A stretch of DNA of 64,000 nucleotides from Hedera helix (taxonomy: Eukaryota > Streptophyta > Magnoliopsida > Apiales > Araliaceae): the NCBI GenBank assembly GCA_947179155.2, contig OX359280.1, positions 42,573,555 to 42,637,554 of the forward strand, in the 5' to 3' direction. Below, piece after piece: positions 1 through 11,320 of this stretch (positions within the stretch are counted from its first letter, which is position 1; every line of letters starts with the position of its first letter). The notes under the pieces were generated by a model. The model was given only the letters and a program-made list of their open reading frames with translations. It did not search any database and was not told the origin of the DNA. Made by a program: the position numbers and the translations under genes.

Positions 1-1623
1 GTCGATGAGACAACGTGGACCGATGTCGATTTTGTTAGATCTCTAAAAACATTAGGAGGTTCATACTGCATTACTAAGACATTGACTGAAGCAGCGGCGC
101 TAGAGTTTGCAGAAACGCATGGATTGGATCTTGTCACCTTAATTCCTGCTATTATTCACGGTCCTTTCATTACTCCTTCTTGTGCTGGCTCGGTTCGCAC
201 CACAATGAGCATGTTTTTAGGTATGTACTTTGTTCTCATAACAAATTTGTGATATTTCATTGCTCTGGATTTAGTAGATGATCTTAAGTCCCCTTTGGAC
301 CATGGAAATGAACCTAGGAATAAAATGCACAAAAAATCATTCAGAGACCATAAGAAATGAACCCCTGCCTTTTTTGATGATTGATTACTTTTGGGCAACA
401 AAGATGAGTTTATTGTGCTTTTATCTATTACTATTAGCTTGGATGAAAATGTTACAATATGTTATTTGTTGAAGTAATTATTTTTAGGGAAATTCATTTA
501 ACCACCAAAAGTTTACACATTTTTCCGCATGACCACATAAAGTGAAAAATGGCTTTCCGTAATGGCCTTATTATTTTTTTTCTTTTTTTTACACATCAAC
601 TTTGGCGGAGTTAAAACAGAAAGCCCTTGTTCACTTAGCCTAAAAACTATGTGTTTGTGTCGACTTTTTAAACTTAGACGGTCATGGGAAAAACTGTATA
701 AACTTTAGGTGTTTAAATGAAATTTACCCTTGGTTTTATGGTATTGTTCTGGTATCCTAGGCAGCCAAAAAAGTTTCCATATGTAATTTTAATATTCTGT
801 AGTAACAGTAGAAGCCACTGTAAATAGGAGTGAAGATTCATTTCTCACTGAATTATATGGTACCAACTTGCATAACCTAGCCGATGAGGTCTTAGCCTAA
901 GGGTTAAGACTAAGGTACTGTGACTTTTAGGTTTCAGGTTTGATTCTCACTCCAGGTGAGTTTATTTCTTCCTCCTCTAGTGAGGTTTGATTGGATCTTG
1001 AAATTGTAACAGTGACGATGTACTTAGATTATGAAATTACATTGTATTCTTCAAAAAGTGGGGCTTAAAAAAAAAACTTGCATAACCTATTCGTAATGTT
1101 TGCTGTATTTACCAAGTCATCAAGGCCTTTATACAGTTTTATAGTCATGATTCCAAGTCATAACTTGATCTTTCAATATTTTTAATTGGATCAGGTGAGG
1201 ATAATCAATTTGAGTTTTCTGTTAATAACTGCTTTGTGCACGTGGATGATGTCGCCAGTGCACATATCTTCCTTCTTGAACATCCAAGTGCCAAAGGGAG
1301 GTACATTTGTTCTGCAGTTGAGAAAACAATCGATGAGCTATATGAATTTCTTTCAGCAAGATATCCTGAATATCAAATACCAGTAAAAGGGTAAGTTTTA
1401 GTTTCTTTATTAGTGCCTTTTCCCCCTTTCGTATCTAATCTTTCAAGAAGATTTAATTGACTGCCATTTCTATTTCTGCAGTTCCTTGAAACAGGCTAAA
1501 GATTCTAAATATTTTAGCTTGTCATCGGAAAAGCTCTTGGAAACCGGATTCAGATATAAATATGGCCTTGAGGAAATGTATGATGAAGCGATTCAATGCT
1601 GCAAACAAAAGGGTCTTCTCTGA
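1..1623 (+). CDS. Vestitone reductase/DFR-like NAD(P)-dependent reductase, 5' end outside window
   Basis: Partial gene; exons 1-220, 1195-1390 and 1482-1623 (TGA) join in frame to give the last 185 residues. The family (extended SDR, DFR/vestitone reductase/anthocyanidin reductase) reduces carbonyls of flavonoid or isoflavonoid-type substrates with NADPH in the cytosol. Seen directly: the catalytic YxxxK motif as YCITK near residue 24 of the fragment, the segment FVHVDDVASAHIFLLEHP typical of the family, and a C-terminus ending IQCCKQKGLL, closely resembling vestitone reductase ends. The Rossmann GxxGxxG part must lie upstream of the window. Both introns have GT/AG borders. The first intron (221-1194) carries a SINE. 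The exact substrate cannot be told from sequence. Confidence 0.9.
880..1074 (+). mobile_element. tRNA-derived SINE in an intron of the reductase gene
   Basis: A 195 bp unit ends in an A-run and is bracketed by a perfect 15 bp direct repeat, AACTTGCATAACCTA, at 865-879 and 1075-1089, which is a target-site duplication of L1-type retroposition. Inside are matches to the RNA polymerase III A box (TAGCCTAAGGG, 893-903) and B box (GGTTTGATTC, 937-946), 44 bp apart as in tRNA-derived SINEs. Plant SINEs have this size and structure. Family assignment would need a database. Confidence 0.85.
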
Positions 1624-2978
1624 TTCATGTCTGCCTCAAGTTCTTAGAACATCTGCAAATCTTCATGCTTTAAACTAAGTGTTGTTATGTTCTTATTTTT
1701 AAATCCCCTCAATCACATGTGTAACAGCTTGTGCATTTGGACATTATACTTGTACTAATGCTTAAATATCCTGTAACAGCTTGGTTGGTAGCAAGTAGTA
1801 CCAGAGATTCTTGTGTAATTTGTATATCTCTGCATTGATTTCAAAAATCTAGTACCAGTCTCCTTTTCTTGTGAAAGTAATGGCATAGTGTCCAAATGGA
1901 AGTACTGGTCTGTTGGCATTTTTAGGCTTGTGAAATTTATAAGGAAGGGGACCTCTTCCAAAGCTTTGGTATGAATAAAAAAGTTTAGTTCCAATTTTTT
2001 TTTTCTTTCTGTTTTCATTGCTTTGCTATGACTCAATTGTCAACAGCAACTATAAAATAAGACAAGGTGAATGATACAAGGGGAAAAAGCAACTGTGAAC
2101 TTGAGAATTCACTGCAATAGAGAGGAAAAAATAAAAAAAATTGTAAAGAAAAAAAGATGGGGATTTTGAAAGAACTCAAATAAGACCATTTATTTGTATA
2201 GATAATTGGGTGAATTTCACCTTGTGTCTAAATTCGTATAATAATCGACTCAACTCTGACTCAAAACTCGACTGCATATATTACATATTTTATAATATAT
2301 ATGTACTCATTTGATGTAGAGTTTCAGATATAATTATATATTAGAAAAAATATATAAGTCATACTCGACTAAATATTACATAATCATATATTATGTATTT
2401 TATAATATTTATTTACTCATTTGATGTAAAATTTTAAATATAATTATATATTAAAATATATATACATATAGGTCATACTCGGTTAAATATACACTACTCA
2501 GGCTTGTGAGCTGCTCATTTCTATTCAAGTTGAGCTTGTCCCACTAAATTAATGTTCATTTAAAATTTGACTTGACTATTTTAAAAATTAGTCTAATTTG
2601 ACTCTAATAAAGTCTTGATTAAATTTTTTTATACTTTAAAATTTTTAATTATATAATCATAAATGAATTAAATTATATATGAATCGGGGCCAATACAACT
2701 TGTTTAAATTCGACTTAATTAAATTTCGTATCATGTCACGCACTCATTTAAGAACCGTAAAAGCACCAAAAACCCAAGTTTTCGAGTAATAAACTTTCTC
2801 GTTAGAAATAGCGCTAAAAACGTCCCCACAAACATAACGAACTTGAAGGACTTTCTCTCCTTCTTTCTAGAATTTCAAATTTTGATCACTTTCTCTATCT
2901 ATTTCCATAATATTTTGAATTCTCACAGCCCTACCCGTAAATGTTCAGAAGCTCGGTGAGAAATTAAGCCAGCCGATC
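1624..2978. other. Intergenic region with an AT-rich tandem duplication
   Basis: The first part is the 3' region of the reductase gene. At about 2270-2490 a unit of roughly 105-115 bp, including ACTCATTTGATGTA and TCATACTCG, occurs twice in tandem with divergence. About 2750-2978 is the likely promoter and 5' UTR of the following KEULE-like locus. No other gene is visible. Confidence 0.5.
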
Positions 2979-5900
2979 ATGTCATTTTCCGATTCCAAGA
3001 CTTCTTCTCAAAGCGGTGGCGGAGAGTATAAGAATTTCCGCCAAATCAGCCGTGGAAGTATGCTTCTAATTTTGTTTCTCTTTGTCTCTCTTTCTCTTCA
3101 TATTTTAGTTTCAATTTCACATTTATGTGCGAATATGCACATAATAGCAAGCATTTTTGGGGAAATTCAGCTGATGAATTTGATATTATTTTAATTTTTT
3201 TTTGTATTTGTTGTGCTGTTTTATTTTTTGGAGGGAAAGGAACTTACTTAATCACATAATTAATCAAATTTATAGTAACGGGGAGAAAGAGTCTCTTGTG
3301 CGAAAGTTTCCTGCCTAATTACAATTGCGAGTTATGTGCTGTGCACGTATGATTAAGAATGAGTTCATGCTAATTTATTCAATCTTATTGCATACATGAT
3401 TGAGAATGGCCTATGCTAATTTATTCTATCTTACTGCATAGACTTTCATGTTAGTCTCAATTCAACTTTATCAGAATTTTGTCAATATATAAATCATTTC
3501 CCGAGGAGAAATAAACCATTTCCTGGCTAGAAAAGAGTGGAACGTTTAATGAAATTTTCTTATTGTTGATCTTTAAGGTGTATAGAGAGAATTTCTACTG
3601 TTACACAACGAGAGTCCTCTATTTTACTCAACATCTATAAAGACATTAAATTCAAACATTAGATTTTACTTAAAAATTATTGTAAACTGAACTAGGAGGA
3701 TAAATTGGAAAGCTACAACTTTTGTTGAATTGCATGACTTCTCAAAAACAGACTCTCATTTTTGGGTGGGAGGAAGTTGAATAATTTGTGGACCAAGAGA
3801 TCCTCAGGAAATAGCATCAGGAAGCTTATAATGAGGAAAGCCAGTTGATGATGATGTTTTTATATTTGACGTCTAATGGCCCAAGACAGAGTGACCTAGG
3901 AGGAATACTTCAAGTAGATACTTTGAGTTGAGGTGAAATAAAGGGGTTGATTAAAATGAATTAAATTTCACAGTTGGAAAGTATTTCTCCATTAAATTTG
4001 AAAGGAAGACTGAATCCCTTAAAGGGTACATCTTTTATGACAGATTGTGAGATGATGAGTACTAGAGCCTTGGCTTGGGAGAATCTTTAAGAAGATATTA
4101 AGATAAAAATATTTGTGTTCAATACTTGCTTTGGGTGCCCCAAGGGCATACATAGATTTGTTTAGACATTTTGGCTCACTTGCTGGCTTTGAAGATTTTT
4201 TGTTCTTCAGCCTTTTTGTATATGCTACATGTACTATTTGCGAATAGATCGATGTTCATAGTTGGCATGATAATCTTTTGATAAATAGAAAACGGGTAGA
4301 GTGTAGCATATAGAACGGTAAGTGGTAATATGGTATATCAGATACATTAGAGACGTGAACCTTAGTTACATTTTCACGCATATGTAATATAGACATACAA
4401 TATAACACACCGGTAAATTTATTATTTTTTGTTGTATATTGGATTGGGGTGGGGTACCAATATTTTACTTGTTGCTAATTTTAGAATGGTGAACCAATTA
4501 TCCTGGAACTTTTTCTTGAGCCATAATTCACTTCATACTTATTTGTTTTATATATTTAGGGTTACTGTACGAAATGCTAAGATCATCTAAAACAGGGGAT
4601 TCAAAATCTTGGAAGGTATGTATTGTTAAATTACTCTATAAATTCTTTTTTAGCTTATCTTATTTTAGCACCTTTTTCTTTACTCTATATTAAAAAAATT
4701 GCTTCTTGCACCAGGGCAAGGATTATACTGTCCTGCATTTACGTTTACATATTAAAACTTGCAAACTCGAGGATCTTTGAAGTCTTTTCTGGGAATAAGG
4801 CAAATGATCTATTTTATTTATTTTGTTATGGGATATTATAGTGTTTCCTAAGGCCCACTATTTGATTAGCTTACTTCAGTACTGGATTATGAAAATTTTT
4901 AGGATGATTTCACCCTTTTGCAGCTATCTACATTTCAATAGATTTCACTCAGTTCACAATCCAACTCTACTTGGAGAAAGAAGGGAACACATATTAGCTT
5001 GAGATACAAGTCTTATCTCTTCACATCAGAAGAAAACAACATATCAGATACTTTTAGAGATCTATTTGACAGTTTCCCTATGTAACTTCTTATGAGAATA
5101 TGTTTCAATATTCTGAACACTTAGTTCTGTCCAGATGATTTGGCAACTCTCTTTACCTTCCCATGACATAACACATAAGAAAGAGGTTAGACAAGAAAAA
5201 CAACAATCGATCTATAGTTCTCCCTGTATTTAGGGTAAGGTGATTGTAGATTCCTGCCCAACCTTTATATGCCCAAAGAAAAACTTCTCCACAAATAGAT
5301 AAATGTGTGGCATAATGCATGTCTTTCTCTTATGAAACTCCATAATGGTGGTAAATATTAGGTGTGATAACTAATGTGTGTCAAACGGGTGTTGTTTGTA
5401 AAAGCTCAAATATCAATTGGATCTATATTGCTACACTGATGTTGGGGTGTGAGGGAGGCATTTGCATAATCAAATATAAGGCTTCCCCCTCAATTGGGCA
5501 ACTTCAGTTCTCTGAACATGTTTATTGTAGGGCATTCAACATGCACCCAGATGGTTTCTTGATTGGTTGGTTGGTTGGTGCCATCGATCATTAACATCGC
5601 TATCTATAAAGTGAAACTTGATGAGCTAATGACCAAGAAACCATGTATTTATGCTTGATCAACATTGTGCAGGTACTAACATGGATAGAATTACTGTGAA
5701 AGTCATGTCTTGCTCTTACAAAATGGTAGATATAACAGTTGAAGGAATTTCATGCAAGCATTTATAGATTTCACTTATTATTTGAACTTATGTATCTCTG
5801 TATAAATATATGTTCATATTGTTTTGACTGTTTCTCTGATTTGATTTATAATTTTCATTTAAACTTGTTTTGTTATGTTTTCCGTATTGTGGTATATTTC

Positions 5901-6995
5901 AATATTGACTGCAATCAGAGAATTAGACTTTCTCTGCATTTTTGGTCTCCCACTTTTCAACGTCACAAAATTTAGTTTAAATGCAAAAGATAATCTCCAG
6001 ATTTCATCAATTTATGCTCTAATTTTTAAGGGTGGTTTGTCACTTGGCCTTGTGCGGTTTTAAGCTTTTGTGATCGCATGTTAGTTCCGAGCTTGCCTTA
6101 TACTTCTCTGTTTGATAGCCGATCAAACTAATAATATCAAACTTTTGCCAATTAGTCTCTGAATGTGTCTTTGATAATAATAACTTGCTAATTTTTCTTC
6201 TTCGTGCAGTGGTTGAAGACCTTTTTAGGAGAAGGCAACCTTTGCCCTCTATGGATGCGATATATTTCATCCAACCTTCAAAAAAGAAGTATAAATTACC
6301 TTTTGACTAATTCACTTCTTCCTAAGTCTCTCTCATTAGTTGTTCTCAGACTGAAAGTATAAAAAAGGCAATTTGTGATGCTTGCTTTTACATTTGTTGA
6401 ACATATGTTACGATTTCTCTTCTCTTAATTGTTTAGTTCTGATCTCATTACATGGACATTTTGTTACCTTGGAATAAATATTCAGATTTGACAAACCTTG
6501 CAATAAGTGATTGGGAGAACCTGAAGTGTGTACAGGAGGAAAAAATAAAAAGAAGATGAAAAGAGAAAAGGAGAAGGCAATAAATTGATGTTGGATATTA
6601 TAGATAAGGATGTATTGAGTTGAGTTGAAATGCGGAAAGCATTACTACTTCTTTATATGCAGCTCAGTAACTGGACCTCTAGTATATTAATGCTGCTTGG
6701 GAACTATTACAGTATGGGGTGGCACATTTAAATTTCCCCACATCAGTAGTGTATTCTTTAAGAGTGTTCTTGTTATCCCTGGTTATTTGAAATTTGAATC
6801 AACCCAGTCTTGCATAGGACACCTTTGGTCCTTTTCCTTAAATTTCCGTTTGAAGATCAATTCCCTGCATCTTACCTTCCACTATTTTCTATTAAGCTGA
6901 CTGTTGGGATATGTGTGTAAAGTATTGTTGGACTAGGAATTAGGAATTCATTCTCAACACCTCTGATATGGTGAACTAAGAGGAAAGAGAATTTC

Positions 6996-7515
6996 CATGT
7001 CCTGACCCATTTCTGAACATGTGGGTATAATTGAACTATTTACAAGGCCTCATCCGTGTACCAACAAGTCATGACCTTTTGGGTCTTCTTGTAGTGAGCC
7101 AAGATGACTCAATTTGATAATCTTGGGACAAGGATTAAGCTTAAAGGATTGAGCCTTGATTTGGGCTTGTGTTGGGTCTAGGTCATTTCAAATGGTATCA
7201 AGTGGCCCCTTGTGGTTTGGTGGGTCTGGAGCCCACAAATTCCATGGGGATTGTGATTATTTGACTGTGGATTGTGATTTGAATTGGTCATGACGAGGAC
7301 GTCAAGGATTTTAGTGGGGAGAGGTTAATACCTCGTCCCATATTGGAACATGTGGGTAGAACTGGAATTTTTATGAGGTTTCAACACTGCTACCAAGGTT
7401 CCATCACGTCACGACCTTTTGGGTTGCCCTGATTTTATCCAAGATGACTCAAGTTGATGCTCTTGGGAGCATTTCGAGACTTAATCCGAGCTTGTGGTGG
7501 GTCCAGGTCATTACT
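6996..7515 (+). mobile_element. TRIM-like miniature LTR retrotransposon
   Basis: Two diverged direct repeats of about 190 bp (about 6996-7190 and 7325-7515) share GAACATGTGGGTA, GACCTTTTGGGT, AAGATGACTCAA and a GGGTC-AGGTCATT end. Just after the first copy is TGGTATCA (7193-7200), the start of the initiator tRNA-Met primer-binding site, and just before the second is a purine tract (7311-7324). This is the organisation of a terminal-repeat retrotransposon in miniature, without coding capacity. Element ends and target-site duplication are not certain. It lies in an intron of the KEULE-like pseudogene. Confidence 0.6.
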
Positions 7516-8100
7516 TTTAAGCTTTCTACATGTGGGATATCAACTTATTTTGGATTAGACTTTCTTGTGATTCCTTTGATGTCTGAAGATTACAACAGTT
7601 TTCAGTTTACTTGTTTCTTTATCCTCCACCTGTCAAAAGAATATTGGCACCGATGTTATATTTTCTAATAACTATGCAGTGTGGTAATGTTTTTGTCCGA
7701 CATGTCAGGAAGAGAGCCTTTATACAGGAAGTATGTGAAACAGTCTAGTTTCCTTGAATCTAGTATTATTGTTCTGTTTTCTCATATTCCTTATTAGAGT
7801 GAATCTGTTGCTTTGGTTATTTTCTTTTGTTGCAAAGCATTTGTATATTTTAGTTCTCCTATCCCAAAGGAATTGTTTACCCTCATTAAGAATGATACAA
7901 GTGGTTTACCACGCATACGTGCCTTGAGAGAGGTTAGGATTATCATCTCTAAAACTATTACTTGGTATTTCATATTTTTGAGTTTTACGTAAATGGCGTT
8001 CTAATTTTGTTTTCTTCTTGTAACTTGTTAAATGCAGATGAATTTGGAGTACTTTTCCATAGACAGCCAGGTAGTTGTTAATTTGTTATATTTATCTTAT

Positions 8101-8117
8101 CTCTCTCTCTCTCTCTC
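8101..8117. repeat. (CT)n microsatellite
   Basis: Short CT dinucleotide run between the exon ending 8070 and the next recognisable exon of the KEULE-like pseudogene. Confidence 0.8.
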
Positions 8118-10060
8118 CTCTGATTGGCTTTGTTGATCTCCCTAATTTTACCATTTTGTCGGGTTAAATCTGAGACATAGTAGTTAGTAAAATATTATTG
8201 ATCAAGTAGGACATGAAATAGATTAACAATCCATTAAGGCAAATGTCTCATATTTTCAATTTGTTTTTTTTTTATTGTATAAGCTTAGGATATTATTGTT
8301 GTTGGATGACTAAGTGATCTCCTGTCTAGGAGAAGAACTTGAAATTGGCGTGCAATATTCAGAGAATATTGAAAAAATGTTTGAGAGTCTGACTGTCAAT
8401 GTTCCACCTGTTTGCCTTAGATAGAACCAAGTTATAATCATTTAATGTTTGTGAGCTGCAGCTCTTTCGGTTTTATCCGATGTTAGAGGTAAATTATAGA
8501 TTTTTACAATCATATTTACATTTGCTGCACAAAGTAAAAAGATTGATTCTTCGTGAGTCTCGTTTGTGTTTGTAGCAACATGTGAAATAGTCTCCACTTG
8601 TACGACTTTTATGTGATACTGCTCCATCAACATGTTGCTTTTGGAATGAAAAACTGTGTCTACTATTATATTTATTGAATGTTGATGCTGCCTAGCTCCA
8701 ACCATAACTGTATATGTAGGAATATTATATCAGCCATCAATGCTGCAGATAAGTTACGGTTGAATATTCCACTTATATGTATAAATTTCATGACAGAATT
8801 GATGAAACTGTAGTTATGTTCATATATTATTGTATTGTGCTTGAGCTGGTTCTATCACCAGCAACCTGTATGCTGTAAATTTTATTTCTTAAGTTTGGAC
8901 AAAATTGCACATGGTTTACTCATCCACTGCTATAGATATTAAAGTCAAAAGTTTTATTATTTACTAATATAGAGAGCTTGTGTTATCTTTCGGAGTTGCT
9001 TGAACAACTTAGCAAATGTGATTTACCAAAGAATGAGTACCAATGCATGAATGAACCTGATCCAGTTGCGCTCAAGGACACTAGGGGAGTGCAGAGTGCA
9101 TCAGTGAGAGTAAATCAATCTGGTCCCCATTCAATGAGGTCAAGACGGACTGCAACATGGGCAAAATCTCGTGGTTCTGATGACGGATATTCAAGGTACC
9201 CCGCAATTTACATTTCAGATCTGAAGGAATATTTTCTCCTGCCCATTAGTTGCATGCAGAGGCTATAGATGCTTTATGTACCATCAATTGATTACACATT
9301 GACTCATTTTAATTTTCTTGATAAGATCAAACTTGCATAATGATCCATTATAGAGTTGCTGATTGTTCTGTCCTATTGCCTTTCCAGTGATTCCGTTCTG
9401 AAAAATGAGTCAAATGATTTCAAGAAGATGGGGCAACGTATATTTGTATTCATTATTGGTGGGGCGACTCGATCTGAGGTAAAATTTTCTAGATTTTTCT
9501 ATTCTGGTATAAGTTTTGCTGCAAGTTATATTTGGCCCTTGGTCTATTGTTGCTTTCGTTGTTCTCAGCTACAAGTATGTCACAAGCTTACTACAAAATT
9601 AAGGAGGGAAGTTGTCCTTGGTTCAACCAGTCTTGATGATCCACCACAATATATTGCGGTAGTAGATTGCCAATTCTTCTCTTCTTATGCTTTTCTCCTT
9701 TTTCATTTATAGTTTTTTCATCTTGTAGAAGTTAGTGCATATAATTCTCATCGCAGAAATATATTTTGGTAATTTGAATTTTTTGTGTGAAGTATGTTTG
9801 CAAATGGACCTCTTCAACGAGGTTCCTTCCTAAAGATCAGTGTTGATGGACAATGATAGTTACACTTCTGATTAAAACCGATTTGGAAATTTCAAAGAAA
9901 TGGATTTTCCTTATAACAAGGTGTAAATCAGGTTTTTCATTTTAAACCAATTATCCAAATATATCAACATCATGTAACGGAGGTTCTAACTTTCGCCATG
10001 CTGCAGAAACTGAAGAATCTTTTGGGAAAAGAACTATCGGTCAATGGCATAGTAATATAG

Positions 10061-10738
10061 ATTGTGGTGCTACTTGGTGTTTTGTAAAATATAATTTTGC
10101 TCAACACTATCGGGTTGGCCTTGTAATTTTTATATCAATTGTTCTTCTCCTTTATTTATTGTAGCATACATTTTATAGTTCGCTTTCTATACGAGAGATT
10201 TGCTGATTACGTATTATGATCATTCCTCTGCAGCAACTCCGAAGGAAGCCTCTGCAGCAACTCCAAAGGAAGCGTAGCAACAAGGATGCTAGTTCTGAAT
10301 ACATCTATTACTCTCTCACTACTGAATGATGGAGCATGGAAACATTTATTTGTTGCATAAGCTAGCCAGAAGATTTCATATAATTGTGCAGAAAGTGTCT
10401 TTGCAGTAATGTAGTTGAATGGGATACTAGTCTCAAGTAGCAATGCTCCCGAGATCAAAGCGATTTTTCCCCGCAGCAACCTGGATATTTGTAAATTTTC
10501 CACTCTAAAATGTGGTGGAAAAATTGTTTGTTTGCAATTATATGAGGAAGCATTAGGACAAGTCAGTGAAAGCAATAGTGTATTATGTTCACTTGTTCAG
10601 AGAGCTAATCTTTTTGTGTTAAGTATGATATTTATATTTATATGAGCCGATAAATTTGATTTAACGGTGTTGCAAGAGATGGCCAATTTGATTTTTCAAG
10701 CTTAACATCGCTCAACTAAAATTTAGCTATGATCTTTG

Positions 10739-10785
<47 letters not shown>

Positions 10786-11320
10786 CTTTCAAATGAATTT
10801 CCTGGATTATTTTCCTAATTTATGTTGATGGTATTAATTAGAGTCTAGTAGACAATTAATAGTCTCACTCACTTAATTTGTAAGGATCGGCAACTCATGT
10901 GATCGCTTAAATATGAATTGTTCATATAGATAGTTCAAAAGGTATATATATATATATATATTTAAAAATAATAAGTGTGAAGTGTGATATAATAATCTAA
11001 TAATGATGATAATTTCAATAATATTATGTTATTTGATATTATCATCAATATTATACTAATGGTAAGTAGTAACTCTTGTAAATAAGATTCTTTTTGTTAA
11101 ATTTTAAAAAATAAAAAAATGAAACAAAAAATTTCTATCAAAAATAAATTTCTAGAGTTACTATGTGGTGTCAGTCTTTCGTATTCCAGTGGAACCTCGC
11201 CCCTAGTATTGGATATATATACATATCCTGATTTTTGCTCCGATCGTCCCATTTTCATCATCATCATCAACTAACAGTCGTAATATTCCAAATCCTCTGG
11301 ATCAAAAAATTCACACTTCA
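10061..11320. other. Intergenic region with AT microsatellites and the TBL2-like promoter
   Basis: Downstream of the pseudogene is a short local duplication of a 24 bp unit (CCTCTGCAGCAACTCC, about 10228-10275). (TA)n runs lie at 10740-10783 and 10943-10961. A TATATATA motif at about 11212-11219, 100 bp before the TBL2-like ATG, is a plausible TATA box. No gene is seen. Confidence 0.5.
10740..10783. repeat. (TA)n microsatellite
   Basis: About 22 uninterrupted TA units. Confidence 0.95.

Larger units (their letters stand above)
2979..10060 (+). pseudogene. Truncated KEULE/SEC1-type SM-protein gene, probable pseudogene
   Basis: KEULE is a Sec1/Munc18 protein of about 660 residues that binds syntaxins in cytokinesis and secretion. 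Exons recognisable here: 2979-3057, 4560-4615, 5673-5753, 6210-6288, 7680-7730, 7836-7932, 8038-8070, 8462-8488, 8996-9195, 9388-9478, 9569-9658, 10007-10060 (TAG). They encode the N-terminus (MSFSDSKTSS, YKNFRQISRG), RRRQPLPSMDAIYFIQPSKK, MNLEYFSIDSQ, then jump to FRFYPMLE and the C-terminal part (MRSRRTATWAKSR, FIIGGATRSE, REVVLGSTSLDDPPQ). About 350-400 central residues are absent; only 390 bp separate the flanking exons. A 1-base deletion just after 5673 shifts the frame to a TGA; the acceptor before 7836 reads AA instead of AG; the acceptor near 8995 is also altered. One intron (donor GC at 5754) would be GC-AG. Remaining exons are well preserved, so decay is fairly recent, or a shortened transcript persists. 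Confidence 0.88.

Noticed and set aside
10207..10575. 122-codon minus-strand ORF downstream of the KEULE-like locus
   Set aside because: No recognisable domain; it overlaps the probable 3' region of the pseudogene and a plus-strand ORF of no better quality.
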